Assembly (NCBI GenBank): GCA_021777365.1
Contig: JAJYDP010000224.1
Location: 1 to 7,682 of the forward strand
Direction: 5' to 3'
DNA from: Chloroflexota bacterium
GTDB taxonomy: Bacteria; Chloroflexota; Limnocylindria; Limnocylindrales; CSP1-4
Length of the DNA: 7,682 nucleotides
A program made the position numbers and the translations under genes. Under the pieces are notes generated by a model. That model searched no databases. It saw nothing but the letters and a program-made list of their open reading frames with translations, and was not told where the DNA came from. Positions 4,252 to 7,682 of this stretch are shown piece by piece. Numbering within the stretch: the stretch's first letter is position 1; every line of letters begins with the position of its first letter.

Positions 4252-6435
4252 TCAGCCGGCGTCGGATGATCCGGGAGCGGCGTGCTGAGGAAGGTGCGGC
4301 TGTGCCTCCGGCCCCGGGACGTCGCCGGTCATCAGGCTGCGCACCGCGTCTACCGACGAGGGCACGGCGAAGACGCTCACGCGATCACCCGCCGCCAGCT
4401 GTGTGTCGCCCCGTGGCACCACCAGCGACTGCCCCCGCTCGATGGCCACGACCACGCTGTCGCGCGGCCACGGCACGGCCGAGACCCGGATGCCCACCAG
4501 CGAGGACCCTTCCGGGAGCGTCGCCTCGACGATGGTGCCGGCCTCGCTCGGGCTGCGCAACTCGCGGACGTTTCCCCGGATTGCCATGCGGTAGGTGCGC
4601 ATCACGTCACGGACGTTGAGCACGCCCACGAGCGCCCCGTCGTCCACCACCGGCAGCCAGTTCACCTCGTGCTCGCTCATCTCCTCCAGCACGTGGTCGA
4701 GGCTGTCCGTGCTGAGCACGGACGGGTAGCCCCCGTTCTCCAGGCCGTGCACCGCGCCGTCCGGGTCCGCCCGCTGCAGGGCCGCCACCGTCACGATCCC
4801 CGTGTAGCCACTGGATGCGTCGACCACGGGCACGCCGGGCACGCGGGTGTACGTCGCGCGCTGCAGCACGCTCGCGGCGGGTTCGTCCGGCCCGGCCACG
4901 CAGCGCGGCATCCGCAGGGCCTGGGCGGCCTGGAGCGAGGCCATCAGGGGCATCGCGGTGCGGTACTGGTGCGCGGGCGATTCGTTCCGGTCACGCAGCT
5001 GGAACTCGAAGATCGAGGCGTCGCCGACCACGAACGTCGCGAGCCCCACGGCGACCATGGCCGGAGCCAGCATGGACAGGTTGCCGGTCATCTCGGCGAC
5101 CATCAGCATCACGGCCAGGGGGGAGTGGGCGATGCTGCCGAACAGGGCCATCATCGCCACGATCACGAAGCCCGACGGGTCGGCCGGGACCCCGGGCGCG
5201 ATCGGCAGCAGCAGCCGCCACATGGCGGCACCGAGCAGGCCGCCGATCACGACGCCGGGTCCGAAGGTTCCGCCGGAGCCACCGGAGCCGATGGTGAGCG
5301 ACGTCGCCAGGATCTTGGCGAACGGCAGGACGAGCAGCATCCACAGGGGAATGGACATGATGCTGGTGCCGAACCCGGCCTGGAGCCACCCGTAACCGGT
5401 GCCCAGCGCGCCGGGGAGCACGATGCCCATGGCACCGACCGCCAGGCCCGCAATGGCAGGGCGGACCGCGCGCGGGATGGTCCACCCGTGGAACCAGTTG
5501 GTGAGGCCGAAGAACGAGCGGATGAAGAGAAGGCCGACCAGGCCCGCCAGGATTCCCAGGATCGCGTAGTAGACGAGCTGGTATGGCGCGCCGAACGTCG
5601 CGTTGGTCTGCAGGCCGAACATCGGGGAGAAGCCCTCGACGCTGCCGTAGATCGAGAACGCCACGATCGCGGCGATGAACGACGGCACCAGGGCCTCGGC
5701 TTCCACGTCCTCGCGATAGAGGATCTCCGCGCCGAGTACCGCGCCGCCCAGTGGTGCGCGGAAGATCGCGCCGATGCCGGACCCGATCCCGACGGCCACC
5801 GCGATCCGTGAATCGCGGGCATCCAGGTCGAGGATCCGCGAGAGCAGGGAGCCGAAGCCGGCGCTGATCTGCGCGGTCGGGCCCTCGCGCCCGCCGGACC
5901 CGCCCGAGCCGATCGTGATCGCCGAGGTGATCGCCTTGACGATCGGGATCCGGGCCCGGATGCGGCGCGGGGCCTGGTGGTAGGAGCGGATCGCCGCGTC
6001 GGTGCCATCGCCCTCGGCCTCGGGTGCGAGCCACATGACGAGCAGTCCGGAGATGAGGCCGCCGGCACCGACCACGATCGGCAGGAGCCATGGACGGGCG
6101 GCCGCCGTGATGGGCGCCGCTCCTTCGCCTGCCGGCGTGGGCGGGTAGTACCCCGCCACGACGCCGAGCAGCAGTCGTGTGCCGAGCTGGAGGACGGTGA
6201 AGAAGAAGATCGCCCCGAGCCCGGCGACGACGCCGATGAGCGCCCCCAGGATCACCCATTTCCGCAGGTACGGGGCGTTGCGGACTGTGCGGCGCAGGGC
6301 CAGCAGGACGGACGTCGCGCGGAGCCGCAGCGGGACGTCGGTCACGCTCTGCCCGGCGGGCCGATCACGGTCTGCCTCGCGGTTGGTCACGCTCCGGCTC
6401 GCGGGTCGATCACGGTCTGCCTCGCGGTTGGTCAC
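4252..6435 (-). CDS. ClC-type chloride channel/transporter with CBS pair and RCK_C-like tail
   Basis: A 727-residue (or 697) ClC-family membrane protein that moves chloride or another anion. The transmembrane core spans about 58-472. Signature segments are GDGTDA (142-147, at the place of GSGIPE), GREGP (182-186) with gating glutamate E184, GTFGP (389-393) and EMTGNLS (448-454). By alignment by eye with E. coli ClC, Ser107 becomes Asp143, the internal proton glutamate becomes Ile238 (in AEILY), and Tyr445 becomes Leu453. These differences suggest channel-like or altered transport, which is inferred. Two CBS motifs follow (about 505-560 and 565-620), then an RCK_C/TrkA_C-like segment (about 630-692, LVGIRVSAVPWP to LAAGDRVSVF). 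The N-terminus is uncertain: GTG codons at 6435, 6390 and 6345 all lie in a 45-bp repeat, with weak ribosome binding sites. MarR lies just upstream on the same strand. Confidence 0.93.
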   Translation of the reverse strand: MTNREADRDRPASRSVTNREADRDRPAGQSVTDVPLRLRATSVLLALRRTVRNAPYLRKWVILGALIGVVAGLGAIFFFTVLQLGTRLLLGVVAGYYPPTPAGEGAAPITAAARPWLLPIVVGAGGLISGLLVMWLAPEAEGDGTDAAIRSYHQAPRRIRARIPIVKAITSAITIGSGGSGGREGPTAQISAGFGSLLSRILDLDARDSRIAVAVGIGSGIGAIFRAPLGGAVLGAEILYREDVEAEALVPSFIAAIVAFSIYGSVEGFSPMFGLQTNATFGAPYQLVYYAILGILAGLVGLLFIRSFFGLTNWFHGWTIPRAVRPAIAGLAVGAMGIVLPGALGTGYGWLQAGFGTSIMSIPLWMLLVLPFAKILATSLTIGSGGSGGTFGPGVVIGGLLGAAMWRLLLPIAPGVPADPSGFVIVAMMALFGSIAHSPLAVMLMVAEMTGNLSMLAPAMVAVGLATFVVGDASIFEFQLRDRNESPAHQYRTAMPLMASLQAAQALRMPRCVAGPDEPAASVLQRATYTRVPGVPVVDASSGYTGIVTVAALQRADPDGAVHGLENGGYPSVLSTDSLDHVLEEMSEHEVNWLPVVDDGALVGVLNVRDVMRTYRMAIRGNVRELRSPSEAGTIVEATLPEGSSLVGIRVSAVPWPRDSVVVAIERGQSLVVPRGDTQLAAGDRVSVFAVPSSVDAVRSLMTGDVPGPEAQPHLPQHAAPGSSDAG

Positions 6436-6470
6436 GCTCCGGCTCGCGGGCCGATCACGGTCTGCCTCGC
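6343..6470. repeat. 45-bp tandem repeat (2.8 copies) across the MarR-ClC junction
   Basis: Units begin at 6343, 6388 and 6433 with CACGCTC; the third matches only to 6470, after which it becomes unique MarR coding sequence. Differences between units are few. Read on the minus strand, each unit carries the last MarR codons (RGRP and TGA) followed by a GTG-ACC start for ClC. In the ClC frame the unit encodes a 15-residue repeat, VTNREADRDRPASRS-like. The pattern is best explained by tandem duplication of the short gene junction. Confidence 0.88.
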
Positions 6471-6886
6471 AGGGCGGTGCCGATCTCGAGGCAGGCGCTC
6501 GCGACGTCGGGCGTCAGTGGCCCGCATCGGATGACGGCGGCCTCGAGCAGCTCGCGGCGGCGGCCCAGAACGCGCCCCCGGACCTCCTGGCCCCGCGGGC
6601 TCAACTGGACGCGCGTGACGCGGTGATCCCTGGTGTCCTTCTCGGTGACCACCAGGTCGCGGGCGCGCATCCGGGTTACCAGGCGGCTCGCCGGGGACAT
6701 CGCCGAACCGATCTGCTCGGCGATCTCGCTGACCGTGGCTCCCTCCTGCCGATCCGCGATCACCATGAGCACGCGCCACTGCGCGAAGGTCAGCTCGACG
6801 CCAGCCTGGGCGAGGGCGAGCGTCGTGACGGCCACGGCGCCCACGGCGAGCGACTCGAGCGCGTCGACGGAGGAGATCGGACTCAC
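6455..6886 (-). CDS. MarR-family transcriptional regulator
   Basis: A 143-residue winged-helix regulator. Residues 7-34 form the dimer helix, and ELTFAQWRVLMVIADRQEG (31-49) is the standard entry to the DNA-binding domain. ATVSEIAEQIGSAMSPASRLVTRMRARDLV (50-79) is the helix-turn-helix, and TEKDTRDHRVTRVQLSPRG (81-99) the wing with the typical D-x-R-(D) turn. The rest is the C-terminal dimer helix. GTG at 6886 is chosen: the family starts about here, and residues upstream come from a repeat array. No good ribosome binding site precedes it, but a promoter -10 box ends 6 bases upstream, suggesting a leaderless transcript. Its stop codon lies inside the 45-bp repeat, 19 bases before the first possible ClC start. 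It probably controls itself and the ClC gene; the ligand is unknown. Confidence 0.87.
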   Translation of the reverse strand: MSPISSVDALESLAVGAVAVTTLALAQAGVELTFAQWRVLMVIADRQEGATVSEIAEQIGSAMSPASRLVTRMRARDLVVTEKDTRDHRVTRVQLSPRGQEVRGRVLGRRRELLEAAVIRCGPLTPDVASACLEIGTALRGRP

Positions 6887-6892
6887 GGCCTG

Positions 6893-6924
6893 AGGATAGC
6901 AGATACGTTCCTGATGGAAAGGAA
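6893..6924 (-). promoter_or_regulatory. Candidate leaderless promoter and operator of the MarR gene
   Basis: On the minus strand TTTCCA (6920-6915) and TATCCT (6898-6893) are 16 bases apart and each match 4/6 of the sigma-70 consensus. TATCCT also fits TANNNT. The GTG start codon is 6 bases downstream, so transcription could begin at or next to the start codon. The plus strand reads TTCC (6908-6911), GGAA (6916-6919) and GGAA (6921-6924), giving overlapping short inverted repeats across the -35 region that could be the MarR operator. This is the most AT-rich stretch nearby. Confidence 0.5.
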
Positions 6925-6957
6925 TTGGCACCGAGGAGCGGTCACCGTCCGTCTCCC

Positions 6958-7240
6958 GCGCTGGCTTCAGCGCCCGCGCTGGCTTCCAGCGCCCGCAGGA
7001 CGTTCCATCGCCCGCCATGCGCTGTGTCGCCCGCCCCGCGGCCCAGCGCCCGCAGGACGTTCCATCGCCCGCCATGCGCTGTGTCGCCCGCCCCGCGGCC
7101 CAGCGCCCGCGCCGGCTTCCAGCGCCCGCGACGGCTTCCAGCGCCCGCAGGACGTTCCATCGCCCGCCATGCGCTGTGTCGCCCGCCCTGCGGCCCAGCG
7201 CCCGCGCTGGCTTCAGAGCCCGCATCCCGCTGCAGCGCCC
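6958..7240. repeat. Array of 15 units with a 19-bp period
   Basis: The array divides into 15 consecutive units, 13 of 19 bases and two of 18 (the 1st and 14th). Nearly every unit begins GC and ends CGCCC, with a more variable middle. Four main types occur: A (GCGCTGGCTTCCAGCGCCC), B (GCAGGACGTTCCATCGCCC), C (GCCATGCGCTGTGTCGCCC) and D (GCCCCGCGGCCCAGCGCCC). The order is A A B C D B C D A A B C D A E, so BCD makes a 57-bp higher-order repeat used three times. Type A is itself a hairpin (7-bp stem, CTT loop); the 18-base first unit keeps a perfect 6-bp stem. Frames are open on both strands only because 57 is divisible by 3; no gene is supported. Confidence 0.9.
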
Positions 7241-7261
7241 ATCCGCTTCCTGCGGGATGCG
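7221..7261. repeat. Perfect 10-bp inverted repeat joining the two arrays
   Basis: CGCATCCCGC (7221-7230) pairs exactly with GCGGGATGCG (7252-7261) across a 21-base loop. The left arm overlaps the last 19-bp unit and the right arm lies in the first 51-bp unit, so the structure bridges the two arrays. Confidence 0.6.
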
Positions 7262-7383
7262 CACCGACAGATCCGTATCCCGGGCGACCGCACCGCTTTC
7301 CTGCAGGATGTGCACGGCCAGAACCTTACCCGGGGCATGCCCCCCGCGTTCCTGCAGGATGTGCGCCGGGAGAACCGTATGTA
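7244..7383. repeat. 51-bp tandem repeat, about 2.7 diverged copies
   Basis: The motif TTCCTGC starts at 7247, 7298 and 7349, exactly 51 bases apart each time. Each copy continues with a GGGATG/AGGATG block, then GTGC or GCGC, then AGAACC- or AGATCC-like sequence with a TA(T/C) end. Copies two and three contain the palindrome CCTGCAGG. On the plus strand it reads as a 17-residue periodic peptide (FLQDV-x-x-x-N) that ends at TAG 7382-7384; the minus strand is equally open, so coding is not supported. Confidence 0.8.
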
Positions 7384-7400
7384 GAGCCGGGGCCTCGGCG

Positions 7401-7430
7401 GCGGGCGCACTCGCGGTGCGAGGCGCCCGC
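7401..7430. repeat. Strong GC hairpin, 13 paired bases
   Basis: GCGGGCGC (7401-7408), a single unpaired A, CTCGC (7410-7414), loop GGT, GCGAG (7418-7422) and GCGCCCGC (7423-7430) form an almost continuous stem. It begins 18 bases after the 51-bp array. No T-tract follows. It could be a terminator-like structure or the folded end of a mobile repeat. Confidence 0.6.
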
Positions 7431-7532
7431 GCGCACGGAACTCGGCGGGAGGTCGTGCGGCGGGACCCTTACGCCGGCTTGCCGGGATCGTCGCCAGCGC
7501 CGCAACCCCGGGCGAGTATCGGCGTCAGGCGC

Positions 7533-7566
7533 CATAAGGTTCCGCTGGCGCACCTTCTGCACGATC
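7533..7566 (-). repeat. Inverted, diverged single copy of the 51-bp repeat core
   Basis: Read on the minus strand from 7566 to 7533, this aligns without gaps to 7348-7381 on the plus strand; by eye 26 of 34 bases agree, including TGCAG, GTGCGCC, GAACC and TATG. An opposite-orientation copy 150 bases away shows that the unit is a dispersed element and not only a slippage product. Confidence 0.6.
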
Positions 7567-7580
7567 GGCGGCTGGAATGT

Positions 7581-7682
7581 CGTGCCGAACGCGCCCGCAC
7601 CCGCGCCGCGCCGAACCGTGCCGCACCCGCACCCGCGCCGAGGCACACCCGCGCCGCGCCGCGCCGTGCCGAACGCACCCGC
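7581..7682. repeat. Low-complexity CCGC-rich end with 84-bp spaced direct repeat
   Basis: The sequence is built of CCGCACC, CGCGCCG and CCGTGCC words. CGTGCCGAACGC followed by G/A and CCCGC occurs at 7581-7598 and again at 7665-7682, 84 bases apart, with the second copy cut by the window edge. Apart from the hairpin and the inverted repeat copy, nothing else is seen between 7384 and 7580, and no gene is supported. Confidence 0.6.

Noticed and set aside
4282..5811. 509-residue plus-strand frame opposite ClC
   Set aside because: His/Arg/Asp-rich translation typical of the antisense frame of a GC-rich gene; ClC on the other strand has unmistakable motifs.
6958..7240. CRISPR array
   Set aside because: The constant part is only about 7 bases, the 'spacers' are about 12 bases and repeat among themselves, and no cas gene is near.
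6887..7315. MarR frame extended through the repeat arrays
   Set aside because: The extension is only the translation of the 57-bp and 51-bp periodic repeats, and the family's usual length fits the GTG at 6886.
6179..7384. 401-residue plus-strand frame antisense to ClC and MarR
   Set aside because: It runs opposite two well-supported genes and then through repeats; its periodic FLQDV peptide follows from repeat lengths divisible by 3, and the minus strand is equally open.

Overview
The window is strongly GC-rich (codon third positions are almost always G or C). It reads as one chromosome segment of a high-GC bacterium. The DnaE tail, the DUF302/DsrE redox genes and the ClC fusion would suit Chloroflexota (a Limnocylindria-like lineage) or Actinomycetota; I lean to Chloroflexota, but the sequence alone does not decide this. 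No rRNA, tRNA, CRISPR array or transposase was seen.

Layout. (1) 1-476, plus strand: the C-terminal end of what looks like the DNA polymerase III alpha subunit, cut by the window edge. (2) 497-1012, minus strand, convergent with it: a 171-residue protein of unknown function made of two similar halves. (3) 1013-1404: a divergent intergenic region with an inverted repeat and, at 1313-1341, a promoter whose -35 and spacer are covered by a TTGCG-N6-CGCAA palindrome. (4) 1405-3971, plus strand: a compact six-gene run of ArsR-type repressor, DUF302 protein, CPWC glutaredoxin, GroES without GroEL, DsrE-like protein and a membrane protein with an intramembrane CPVCN motif. Five of the six carry cysteines in plausible functional positions, so the run looks like a thiol/sulfur or metal stress module under its own repressor. 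(5) 3967-4251: GC-rich repeats and a nested inverted repeat between convergent genes. (6) 4252-6886, minus strand: a MarR-type regulator followed by a ClC anion channel/transporter with a CBS pair and an RCK_C-like tail. A 45-bp tandem repeat spans the MarR stop codon and the ClC start. (7) 6887-7682: no convincing gene. It holds a possible leaderless MarR promoter, a 15-unit array with an almost exact 19-bp period, a three-unit 51-bp array, a strong hairpin, a diverged inverted copy of the 51-bp unit, and a low-complexity end.

How the parts fit: ArsR probably controls its own transcript and senses a thiol-reactive or metal signal. Glutaredoxin, DsrE and DUF302 would work on small thiols or persulfides in the cytoplasm and the CPVCN protein in the membrane. 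The lone GroES is the odd member. MarR probably controls the ClC gene. The features least explained by known biology are the six-gene redox module and the repeat arrays at the right end.
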